In this document: piece by piece, positions 1-7,593 of the stretch
Position numbering within the stretch: the stretch's first letter is position 1
Layout of the letters: the number at the start of each line of letters is the position of its first letter
Source of the DNA: Staphylococcus edaphicus
Lineage (GTDB): Bacteria > Bacillota > Bacilli > Staphylococcales > Staphylococcaceae
Assembly (NCBI RefSeq): GCF_002614725.1
Contig: NZ_MRZN01000007.1
Coordinates: forward strand, 1-64,000
Direction of reading: 5' to 3'
DNA length: 64,000 nucleotides
The notes under the pieces: model-generated
Told to the model about the DNA's origin: nothing
Seen by the model: the letters and a program-made list of their open reading frames with translations, nothing else
The model's database searches: none
Translations under genes and position numbers: made by a program

Positions 1-2
1 AA

Positions 3-407
3 CCTGGATATTTCAGAACAAAAGATTTCATCTACGATGAATATTATGATACTTATATTTGTCCTAATGATGAAATTTTATCATACAAAAGAACGATGCC
101 GACAGGACACAGGTTATATGTATCAGATGGTTCAATATGTCGAGACTGTCCGGTATTAAGTAAATGTACCGAAAATAAAGATGCCATAAAACAAATTAGA
201 AGACATGTTTGGCAAGATGATTTAGATATAGTTGAAGATTTAAGGTTTGTGGATACAGTAAAAAAACAATATAAAATGCGAAGTCAAACAATAGAGAGAA
301 GATTTGGTGATGCAAAAGAGCAGCATGGTATGCGATGGACGAGATATAGAGGACATGACAAAGTTTCCATGGATACCACGCTAATTTGTGCTGCCATGAA
401 TCTTTAA
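3..407 (+). mobile_element. IS1182-family (IS1272-like) transposase, C-terminal part, cut by window start
   Basis: The reading frame is open from base 3, so this is the 3' part of a longer gene that begins outside the window. The visible protein has the cysteine-bearing segment typical of IS1182-family transposases (YICPND near its start, then CRDCPVLSKC) and the C-terminal ERRFGDAKEQHGMRW stretch that carries part of the DDE-type catalytic region. It would catalyse DNA transposition of the element. IS1272 of this family is common in coagulase-negative staphylococci. Whether the upstream part is intact cannot be seen, so activity is unknown. The exact element boundary on the right was not identified; hairpins at 494-527 and 539-558 lie just beyond. 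Confidence 0.85.
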
Positions 408-493
408 AAAATCGCAATGTGGCTAGTAAAAGGACCAGCAATGGTCTGAAAGACCAATGCTTTTTTGAAAAATAACTATATAAATAAAAATAA

Positions 494-527
494 ACAAACC
501 TTACGCATTAATTTGCGCAAGGTTTGT
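494..527. repeat. 14-bp imperfect inverted repeat downstream of transposase
   Basis: ACAAACCTTACGCA (494-507) and TGCGCAAGGTTTGT (514-527) are inverted copies with one mismatch and a 6-base loop. The repeat may be a terminal inverted repeat of the insertion element or a hairpin in its 3' untranslated region. The sequence alone does not decide between these. Confidence 0.55.
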
Positions 528-538
528 CTACGTTCTGA

Positions 539-566
539 GACTTCTCTTCGGAGAAGTCTTTTTTTA
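539..566 (+). terminator. Rho-independent terminator after transposase
   Basis: An 8-bp perfect stem GACTTCTC/GAGAAGTC closes a TTCG tetraloop (547-550) and is followed by seven T residues. This is a textbook intrinsic terminator for rightward transcription leaving the insertion element. Confidence 0.85.
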
Positions 567-698
567 TTTATCTTGAATTAGTCCCCTTCCACTTTTTATA
601 AGTAACTCCATTAAATCACATTGCTTATCCAACACTTCTTATAAAAAACAATGTACACTATGGTTAAGTTCATATTTATTCGAGGAGGAAATTCAATT

Positions 699-1607
699 AT
701 GAAACAACCAATCATTATAGATACAGATCCTGGTATTGATGATGCAGCTGCAATTAGTATTGCCTTAAATCATCCTAGCTTTGATTTGAGAATGATTACA
801 ACCGTTAATGGTAATGTGGGAATCGAAAAAACGACTGCTAACGCCTTAAAACTCAAACGTTTTTTCTCGAGTGATGTACCAGTACATAGAGGATCTTCTC
901 AACCATTAATATCAGATATTGTAGACGCCAGTGCAGTACATGGCGAATCTGGTATGGGAGGATACGATTTCCCTGAGATTAATTATAATGACTTATCATC
1001 TACTCACGCTGTAGAAGCAATGCGTAAAGAACTACAAACAAGTGATGAACCAATTACTTTAATTCCAATTGGCCCTTTAACGAATATCGCCTTATTACTT
1101 TCAACTTATCCTGAAGTAAAAGATTATATAAAAGAAATCGTATTAATGGGAGGTTCTGCTAGTCGTGGTAATGTAACACCGTTGGCGGAGTTCAATATTT
1201 ATTGTGATCCTGAAGCCGCACAAATCGTTTTTAACTCTGGACTGCCAATCACAATGGTCGGTTTAGACGTGGCAAGAAGTTCAACATTAAGCCACACAGC
1301 AGTCAATAAATTACAAACACTTAATCAAACAGGCGATATGTTATATCAAATCTTTAAGCATTATAAAGGTGATGGCCTTGAAAAAGGCATCAATGTCTAT
1401 GATGCTTATACGATACTTTATTTATTAAATTCTGGAAAATTTAATGTTCAAGAAGCAGATGTCCAGATAGAAACTACAGGAGCGCTTACTAAAGGCGCAA
1501 CAGTCACTGATTTTAATACCCACTACCCTAACTGTACTGTGGTTATGTCTGTGGAACCAATTGAATTTGAAAAAATGTTTTTCGATGTTTTAAAATATTG
1601 CAAATAA
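699..1607 (+). CDS. Inosine-uridine preferring nucleoside hydrolase family protein
   Basis: This 302-residue cytoplasmic enzyme hydrolyses the N-glycosidic bond of ribonucleosides to a free base and ribose, as part of nucleoside salvage. The N-terminal IIIDTDPGIDDA carries the aspartate cluster that binds the catalytic calcium ion in the IunH/Rih family, and the VLMGGS segment follows at about residue 150. Length is normal for the family. The ATG at 699 is chosen because GAGGAGG lies just upstream; a longer frame starting at 651 has no ribosome site. It is a single gene that ends at a bidirectional terminator shared with fmtA. Substrate preference cannot be read from the sequence. Confidence 0.9.
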   Translation: MKQPIIIDTDPGIDDAAAISIALNHPSFDLRMITTVNGNVGIEKTTANALKLKRFFSSDVPVHRGSSQPLISDIVDASAVHGESGMGGYDFPEINYNDLSSTHAVEAMRKELQTSDEPITLIPIGPLTNIALLLSTYPEVKDYIKEIVLMGGSASRGNVTPLAEFNIYCDPEAAQIVFNSGLPITMVGLDVARSSTLSHTAVNKLQTLNQTGDMLYQIFKHYKGDGLEKGINVYDAYTILYLLNSGKFNVQEADVQIETTGALTKGATVTDFNTHYPNCTVVMSVEPIEFEKMFFDVLKYCK

Positions 1608-1620
1608 GCTGTTACAAAGA

Positions 1621-1667
1621 AAAAGCACACGGCATATAAAATGTCGTGTGCTTTTATATATTTTTTT
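1621..1667. terminator. Bidirectional terminator between nucleoside hydrolase gene and fmtA
   Basis: AAAAGCACACG and CGTGTGCTTTT form an 11-bp stem, extendable by ATGT/GCAT pairing. T-rich sequence follows on both strands, so it can end both convergent transcripts. Confidence 0.8.
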
Positions 1668-1668
1668 A

Positions 1669-2844
1669 TTAATAAGATTTACCCACGCTATTATAAACGC
1701 CATTCTGCTTCAATATTCGACTATATATATGTTTGATTTTCTTTTCATTATTCACACTGCTATTTTCATAATTTGTACCTAATACTACGATATACTTATC
1801 ATTAAAATATGTTGTAAATACTTGACCGAAAAAACCGCCATTGATTCTATTTTTGTCTGCAAAGGAATAAAAACCATAGCGATACGGCTGTGGATACTTA
1901 GAAGTCTTACTCTCATGAATAAGAGGTCTTGCTATTCTGCTCTCTAAAAGTTCATTATGTTGCAACCCTAAAATCAATTTCCCCATATCACTTGGCGCCA
2001 TATATAAATTACCAACTCCATCATACTGATTTAATATATTAGGATACTGCTGAATAGGATTCCCAGTGAGACTATCCTTTTTATAGCCTTCTGCCATATA
2101 TGACTGATAGTCTGAATCATTGTAAAATGCAGTAAAATTCAAGTGCTGTGGCTTTGATATTCTTTCTTCAAAATTTTGTACATAAGATGCGTTAGTCACT
2201 TTTTCAATCACACGCGATAATACTAAATAGTTAGCATCGTTATACCTATTTTTATTGTAATATTTTGTCTCAATCCCTTTTTGTTGAATTGCATGTACCG
2301 CTTCATTTAAATTTTTATAGTTTGGTGATGCTTTATACTTATATAATCCACTTTTATGCAACATCAATTGATTTAAAGTAATAGGTCTCTTACTTTTAAA
2401 CCATGGCAAATATTTACTCACTGGGTCTTTCATATTGACTTTATTTTCATTTTCCAATTGTTTCAACATTAATCCTGTTGCGAACTTTTGAGATGATCCA
2501 ATTAAGTATAAGGTATCCGCTTTATTCTTTTTCTCTTCATTAATATTTTGCATTCCATAACCTTTATTTAATTTAAGCTTGCCATCTTCATATACAGCTG
2601 CAGTACCATTGAACTTTAATTTTTTTAAATATTGGTCAATCTCGCTCATTTTCGAATTTTCACTCTCGACAATCGTCTTTAAGTGCCCTATCGATTTTTG
2701 TGCATTTTTTTGTTTTTTTTCATTATGCGTCGCCTTTATTTCCTGCTGGTTGCGTTGATATTGCTTATAACCAATTGTAAAAACAATAACTAATAAGATT
2801 GTTATTAAAACAATTGTCACCTTTTTTAATGTCTTTGTTGTCAT
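1669..2844 (-). CDS. fmtA: FmtA, teichoic-acid D-alanine esterase / penicillin-recognising serine hydrolase
   Basis: This 391-residue protein closely matches FmtA of S. aureus (about 397 residues), a membrane-anchored serine hydrolase that binds beta-lactams weakly and removes D-alanine from teichoic acids. A membrane anchor spans about residues 8-25, followed by a charged linker and a beta-lactamase-like domain from about residue 70. The catalytic SxxK motif is S117-SQ-K120 within GSSQKF. YNDANYLV resembles the YxN motif, and NGGFFGQVF occupies the KTG-like position. It lies 21 bp downstream of pgcA on the same strand, so the two are probably cotranscribed. In S. aureus fmtA is induced by cell-wall stress through VraSR; no box for that is assigned here. 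Confidence 0.9.
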   Translation of the reverse strand: MTTKTLKKVTIVLITILLVIVFTIGYKQYQRNQQEIKATHNEKKQKNAQKSIGHLKTIVESENSKMSEIDQYLKKLKFNGTAAVYEDGKLKLNKGYGMQNINEEKKNKADTLYLIGSSQKFATGLMLKQLENENKVNMKDPVSKYLPWFKSKRPITLNQLMLHKSGLYKYKASPNYKNLNEAVHAIQQKGIETKYYNKNRYNDANYLVLSRVIEKVTNASYVQNFEERISKPQHLNFTAFYNDSDYQSYMAEGYKKDSLTGNPIQQYPNILNQYDGVGNLYMAPSDMGKLILGLQHNELLESRIARPLIHESKTSKYPQPYRYGFYSFADKNRINGGFFGQVFTTYFNDKYIVVLGTNYENSSVNNEKKIKHIYSRILKQNGVYNSVGKSY

Positions 2845-2865
2845 CCTGTTGCCTCTATCATCAGT

Positions 2866-4524
2866 TTAAACCATATTATTAATATAGTTTGTTTCAAATT
2901 GATGAGTAATCTCATCTATATATTCAACTTCTAGCGAAAAATATAATTTAATTTTAGGTTCTGTGCCAGAAGGTCTTAATGCAATAAAACCATTTTCAAA
3001 AATAAATCTAATTAAATTAGTTTTTGGTAAAGTTAACTGGCTTGTTGTGCCTGTTATCATATTTCTAACTGTACCGATTTGATAGTCCTCAATTTGTTGC
3101 ACATCCATGCCACATATTGAAAAGACTTGTTCATTTCTAAATTGCGCCATAATATTTTCTATTTTTTTAACTCCATCTTTTCCTTCAAATGTTGGAGCTA
3201 ATGTTCTATCTTTAAAGGATCCAATATTTTTATAAATATCTTCAATGGTTTCTTTAAACGTTAAACCGTTTTTATTTAATAAATTTTTATATTTTATTAA
3301 TAACGGTACCATCTGAATTGCATCTTTATCTCTTGAAATGGGACTAGCTAAATAACCATGACTTTCTTCAAATGCTAGAAGTAACTGCTCATCAGTTTCT
3401 ACTTGTTTGCGTTCTATCAAATCTGAAATGAATTTAAATCCTGTCAACACATTATTAACTTCCACATTGAGTGATTTTGCTAACCTCTCAGCTAGTTCAC
3501 TCGTGACTATGGATTTAACTATATATTTTGGTGTGTCTACCTCAATTAGATCTTGAAATCTTAACTTCATTAAAAGTAATCCAATTTCATTACCATTAAA
3601 ATATCTAAAGTCACCATCATCATAACGTTCAATAAATCCTAGTCGATCAGCATCTGGATCTGTTGCGATTATAAGTTGTGCTTCCGATTTATCTGCAAGC
3701 TTTTTACCAAGCTTAAAGGCAGACTCATCTTCAGGATTTGCAATCGCTACTGTTGGAAAATTACCATCCGGCTCTGATTGTTCTTCTTCTATGACAAAGT
3801 TATCATAGTCCAATTCTGTTAAAATATCAGCTACTAATGGCAGACTCGTACCATGTAAACTTGTTAATACAACTTTGGCACTTTGCTCATCAATTGAACC
3901 AATTAGTGATTTAACTTCTTTTTTATAACTTTCAGTCACTTCATCTGCCATATATTTAATTTTTCCAGTTTCTATAAAATCTTTATAATCTCCTTTATCG
4001 ATATTTAATGGAGATTCAATTGTATTAATATAGTCACTTAACTGCTCAGAAGCTTCAGGCAATAATTGCCCGCCTTTATCATCATAAATTTTTATCCCAT
4101 TATAGTTTTTAGGATTGTGACTAGCCGTAATCATAATACCTGCATCTACCTTTAAATACCTAACTGCAAATGATAATTCCGGAGTTGATTTATAATCATG
4201 TGAAACAATAGTTGTTATTCCATTATTAGCTAATACACTCGCCATTTCTTTAGAAAATGCCTTAGATAAAAACCTTGTATCAAAATGGATTACTACAGAG
4301 GGGTTATCGCTTTTGTGATTTAAATATCGAGCTAATCCTAATGCTACTTTACGAACCGTAAAAGCATTTAACCGAGCAGGACCTAAACCAAAGGTACTCC
4401 GGATACCGGCTGTACCAAATGACAACACGCCTTCAAAACCTGCATTTTTTTCTTCCTCTGTTTGTGTTTCATAAAATTCTTGTACTAAACTTTCATTTAA
4501 ATTTTCTAACCATAATGCTTTCAT
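2866..4524 (-). CDS. pgcA: Alpha-phosphoglucomutase PgcA
   Basis: This 552-residue cytoplasmic enzyme interconverts glucose-6-phosphate and glucose-1-phosphate. It supplies UDP-glucose for the glycolipid anchor of lipoteichoic acid and for teichoic-acid sugars. Hallmarks of the alpha-D-phosphohexomutase family are present: the phosphoserine loop TASHNP (Ser135), the metal loop DPDADR (residues 289-294), the sugar loop EESHGY and the C-terminal phosphate-binding RPSGTEPK. Length is normal. An AGGAGG-type ribosome site precedes the ATG. fmtA follows after 21 bp. In S. aureus reference genomes pgcA is far from fmtA, so this placement is a local difference. UgtP, encoded 33 kb away, uses the UDP-glucose product. 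Confidence 0.92.
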   Translation of the reverse strand: MKALWLENLNESLVQEFYETQTEEEKNAGFEGVLSFGTAGIRSTFGLGPARLNAFTVRKVALGLARYLNHKSDNPSVVIHFDTRFLSKAFSKEMASVLANNGITTIVSHDYKSTPELSFAVRYLKVDAGIMITASHNPKNYNGIKIYDDKGGQLLPEASEQLSDYINTIESPLNIDKGDYKDFIETGKIKYMADEVTESYKKEVKSLIGSIDEQSAKVVLTSLHGTSLPLVADILTELDYDNFVIEEEQSEPDGNFPTVAIANPEDESAFKLGKKLADKSEAQLIIATDPDADRLGFIERYDDGDFRYFNGNEIGLLLMKLRFQDLIEVDTPKYIVKSIVTSELAERLAKSLNVEVNNVLTGFKFISDLIERKQVETDEQLLLAFEESHGYLASPISRDKDAIQMVPLLIKYKNLLNKNGLTFKETIEDIYKNIGSFKDRTLAPTFEGKDGVKKIENIMAQFRNEQVFSICGMDVQQIEDYQIGTVRNMITGTTSQLTLPKTNLIRFIFENGFIALRPSGTEPKIKLYFSLEVEYIDEITHQFETNYINNMV

Positions 4525-4576
4525 GACGATAAATCCTCCTTGTTTCTTAAAATCCTATTGCGTTAACTTTATCTTT

Positions 4577-4609
4577 GAATGCTCGAACATGATTGAATGT
4601 TCAAACATG
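4577..4609. repeat. Tandem 15-bp direct repeats, 18 bp apart, upstream of pgcA
   Basis: GAATGCTCGAACATG (4577-4591) and GAATGTTCAAACATG (4595-4609) differ at two positions and start 18 bp apart. Overlapping inverted elements exist: GAACAT (4585-4590) with ATGTTC (4597-4602), and the palindrome AACATGTT (4604-4611). They lie about 55-85 bases before the pgcA start codon, so they could be an operator or a leader element. Confidence 0.45.
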
Positions 4610-4611
4610 TT

Positions 4612-5088
4612 ACTACCTCAATTATTATGCTTAATATTACTATTAAAAAATGACACTAATATATACCAGTAGTTGTCACTAATGCGATATTACCAATACA
4701 TATTATATCCTATGTTTATAAATAAATCATTTTTTATCAAATGACATTATTGTAATATTGCTTTATATATACCATTTTTTATAGTAATCTCCTACGTTAT
4801 ACAGTTACTTATGTCATTAATAATTGAAATTATACTATGTTTCCTTTCAAAACTTGATAACTTATAATAGCTTTAATTTTACTCATTTTTATTATTTCGT
4901 TTATTACACAATACCAATAAAATAACAATTAACATGTTCATAGTTGATATTTTTTAATGATAGTAATAAAATTATAAGTTATAGTACATTTTCTTCTTTA
5001 CAAATAATTTACAAAGTTAAAAAGAACTATAACTAATGTATAAATATAGTTACATGTACAAAAATCTAATTATTTGGGAGCTTCAATC
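4612..5088. other. AT-rich divergent intergenic region, pgcA/lcpB
   Basis: About 480 bases without a gene separate the two diverging transcripts. The region must hold the promoters of pgcA-fmtA and lcpB. Near lcpB, AACTATA and TATAGTT form an inverted repeat around 5027-5053. No convincing ORF, sRNA or known riboswitch was recognised. Confidence 0.6.
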
Positions 5089-6366
5089 ATGAATAAATTT
5101 TTAAAATATTTCTTAATATTTCTTTCATTAGTGCTTGTCGTTGTTCCAATTATTTTTGCGATTATATTACTTAAATCTTCACAAGGCGCTTTTGAGTCCT
5201 CATATAATGATAGTGACTCCTCTAGAAAGTCAAACATCCGTGACTCTAAAGTAAACCCTTCAAAAGATCCAATATCTATTCTATTTTTGGGAATTGATGA
5301 TAATAGTGGTCGTGAAAAAAATGGACAAACAGCTGACAAGTCTAGAACAGATGCAATGATATTATCCACCTTTAATGCAGATAAAAAACAAATTAGAATG
5401 TTGAGCATTCCACGTGATACAATCAGCTACATTCCAAAAGTGGGTTATTACGATAAAATCACTCATGCGCATGCATACGGTGGCCCTACTGCTTCAATGG
5501 ACTCCGTAGAAGCGACATTAGATGTACCTGTTGATTATTACGTAAGAATCAATATGGAAGCTTTTGTTGATGCTGTTGATGAATTGGGTGGCATTAAATA
5601 TGACGTACCCTATAGTATAAATGAGCCAAATACGAATGATACTGGTAAGATTAAAGTTAAAAAAGGCTATCAAAACCTTAACGGTGATGAAGCTCTAGCC
5701 GTAGCAAGAACACGTCACCAGGATTCAGATTTAAAACGTGGACAAAGACAGATGGATTTAATAAAAAAATTATTTGCCAAAGCACAAAAAACAGACTCAT
5801 TTAGCAAATTAGATGATGTAGTAGAAATCGTAGGTAAAAATGCGAAACACAATCTAAGTTATGATGAAATTAAAGTACTTGCTACCTCTTACTTAAAAGA
5901 TAGTATAGATATTAAAAGCTCACAACTTGAAGGTGATGACGATTATTTAAACGGAGTTTATTATTATAATCCGGATATAAAAAACATCCAATCAACAACA
6001 AATATGTTGCGAAGCGACTTGAATTTACCTAAAATTAAAGATACAGATGAATTATTAAATCAACGTGTAATTGATTATTATGGTAATCTCGTACCACTGA
6101 CTGAGCTAGATCAAAGTCTATTAAGTAAATCACAAAAAGATAGTTCAGAAGAAAATAGCAACAATGAAAACGAAACAACGGACAATGACAGTAGTGCTTC
6201 AGAAACAAATAACACAGAAAATAATAATAACAATCAACAACAAACGGACCAGTACAATAATGACCAAAACAATTTGAATCAACAAGACAACAGCCAAGAC
6301 TTTCAACAACAAAACGATCCAAACCAGCAACAAAATACTCAAGAAACACCAACTAATCAATACTAA
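5089..6366 (+). CDS. lcpB: LytR-CpsA-Psr family protein LcpB
   Basis: LCP enzymes are membrane-bound transferases that attach wall teichoic acid or other anionic glycopolymers to peptidoglycan outside the cell. The protein starts with a short cytoplasmic tail and one transmembrane helix (about residues 8-27). The LCP domain follows (about 65-240), with the typical ILFLGID, SRTDAMIL, LSIPRDT and ARTRHQDSDLKRGQRQ segments whose arginines and aspartates bind the polyprenyl pyrophosphate. The last 80 residues are a disordered Q/N/E/T-rich tail. The ATG at 5089 is preferred over an in-frame TTG at 5074 because GGGAG precedes it. Position next to fmtA, DUF2538 and atl matches S. aureus LcpB. It sits 20 bp before the next gene. 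Confidence 0.88.
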   Translation: MNKFLKYFLIFLSLVLVVVPIIFAIILLKSSQGAFESSYNDSDSSRKSNIRDSKVNPSKDPISILFLGIDDNSGREKNGQTADKSRTDAMILSTFNADKKQIRMLSIPRDTISYIPKVGYYDKITHAHAYGGPTASMDSVEATLDVPVDYYVRINMEAFVDAVDELGGIKYDVPYSINEPNTNDTGKIKVKKGYQNLNGDEALAVARTRHQDSDLKRGQRQMDLIKKLFAKAQKTDSFSKLDDVVEIVGKNAKHNLSYDEIKVLATSYLKDSIDIKSSQLEGDDDYLNGVYYYNPDIKNIQSTTNMLRSDLNLPKIKDTDELLNQRVIDYYGNLVPLTELDQSLLSKSQKDSSEENSNNENETTDNDSSASETNNTENNNNNQQQTDQYNNDQNNLNQQDNSQDFQQQNDPNQQQNTQETPTNQY

Positions 6367-6386
6367 TCTAGAGAGGGGCTCGTAAT

Positions 6387-6857
6387 ATGTCACGCAAAAC
6401 TTATGAAAAACTTGCCCATGTGAATGGTATGTTTAATGTTTTAGAGCAACAATTGGTTCACAGCAAAGATATGGCACTTTTCCGAAATGAATTTTTCTAT
6501 GTTAATCATGAACATCGTGAAAACTATGAGGCATTAAGAATTTACTACAAAGATAGTGACATTAATTCCGTAGTTGATGGTGCGTGTTATATTGTTGCAC
6601 TTCCAGAAATATTTGAAAAAGTAGATGTATTTGAATCTGAACTACCATTTACTTGGGTATACGATCAAAATGGTATTACTGAAACGATGAAACAAATTAG
6701 TGTTCCTATACAGTATTTAATCGCAGCTGCTTTAGAAGTCACTGATGTGAATTTATTTAAACCCTCTGGTTACACTATGGGAATGAACAATTGGAATATT
6801 GCTCAAATGCGTATTTTTTGGCAGTATACAGCAATTGTAAGAAAAGAAGCTCAATAA
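6387..6857 (+). CDS. DUF2538 family protein
   Basis: This 156-residue soluble protein matches a staphylococcal family known only as DUF2538. It has no signal peptide or transmembrane segment and is rich in aromatic residues in its second half. The gene follows lcpB after 20 bp, has a GAGAGGGG-type ribosome site and ends at its own terminator, so it is probably cotranscribed with lcpB. No function can be assigned from sequence. Confidence 0.85.
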   Translation: MSRKTYEKLAHVNGMFNVLEQQLVHSKDMALFRNEFFYVNHEHRENYEALRIYYKDSDINSVVDGACYIVALPEIFEKVDVFESELPFTWVYDQNGITETMKQISVPIQYLIAAALEVTDVNLFKPSGYTMGMNNWNIAQMRIFWQYTAIVRKEAQ

Positions 6858-6871
6858 ATTTCAAATAATAG

Positions 6872-6905
6872 TACCCTATCATCAATTTTATGGTAGGGTA
6901 TTTTT
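6872..6905 (+). terminator. Terminator after lcpB-DUF2538
   Basis: TACCCTATCA and TGGTAGGGTA form a 10-bp stem with one wobble, followed by TTTTT. Confidence 0.8.
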
Positions 6906-6935
6906 AATATCTAAAATGAGAAATGAGGTAATTAT

Positions 6936-7358
6936 ATGTTTAATATTGTTAATACACCTACGATGATGGAAGATGCCTTACAAATTCGCAAGGATGTCTT
7001 TGTCAAAGAGCAAGGAGTCCCATTAGAAAATGAAATTGACCAGTATGAAGAAATCGCTACACATGTTATTGGTTATGACTCGAATCATATTCCCTTTGCA
7101 ACTGGGAGATTCCGTCCAATCAATGATGGAGTGAAAATTGAACGCGTAGCTATTATGCCAAGTCACCGTAAATCTGGAAATGGGCAATTACTAATGCAAT
7201 TTTTAGAAAACGTTGCGAAACAACAAGGTTTTCATAAATTATCTTTAAATGCACAATGTCATGCACAACGATTTTATGAATCTCTTGGATATAAAGCTAT
7301 AGGCGATACATTTATTGAAGAAAATATCGAACATATTGCTATGACAAAAATTGTTTAA
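6936..7358 (+). CDS. GNAT-family N-acetyltransferase (ElaA/YjcF-like)
   Basis: This 140-residue cytoplasmic protein has the layout of small single-domain GNAT enzymes. An N-terminal IRKDVFVKEQGVP segment is typical of the ElaA/YjcF group. The acetyl-CoA binding motif A appears as RVAIMPSHRKSGNGQLLM (about residues 70-88), and the C-terminal YESLGYKAIGDTF strand-helix completes the fold. The acceptor substrate is unknown. It stands alone between the DUF2538 terminator and atl. Confidence 0.85.
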   Translation: MFNIVNTPTMMEDALQIRKDVFVKEQGVPLENEIDQYEEIATHVIGYDSNHIPFATGRFRPINDGVKIERVAIMPSHRKSGNGQLLMQFLENVAKQQGFHKLSLNAQCHAQRFYESLGYKAIGDTFIEENIEHIAMTKIV

Positions 7359-7593
7359 TCATTTTTGTCAAAAAAATACAGCTATTTTTCAATTAGCGTC
7401 TGTAACATTTCGCAAAGTGTAATATTTTAATATATTGTGAATTAGGCGTGATAACGCTTTTTAGTAAGCATTGCTGTTTTTCATGGACTGACATTAGATT
7501 AATTTTAGATTACAAATCAGTAAAAAAAGCCTCTCTCAGTCTTTTGTCGTATTATAATAGAAAACAAATATATATAGTTAAAGGGGCAGTTTA

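Noticed and set aside
4577-4611. A LexA/SOS box in the CGAAC...GTTC sequence upstream of pgcA
   Set aside because: The spacing between CGAAC and GTTC is ten bases rather than four, and the flanks do not fit the Gram-positive box.
6035-6393. Two minus-strand frames opposite the lcpB tail
   Set aside because: They are antisense reflections of the low-complexity Q/N-rich coding sequence.
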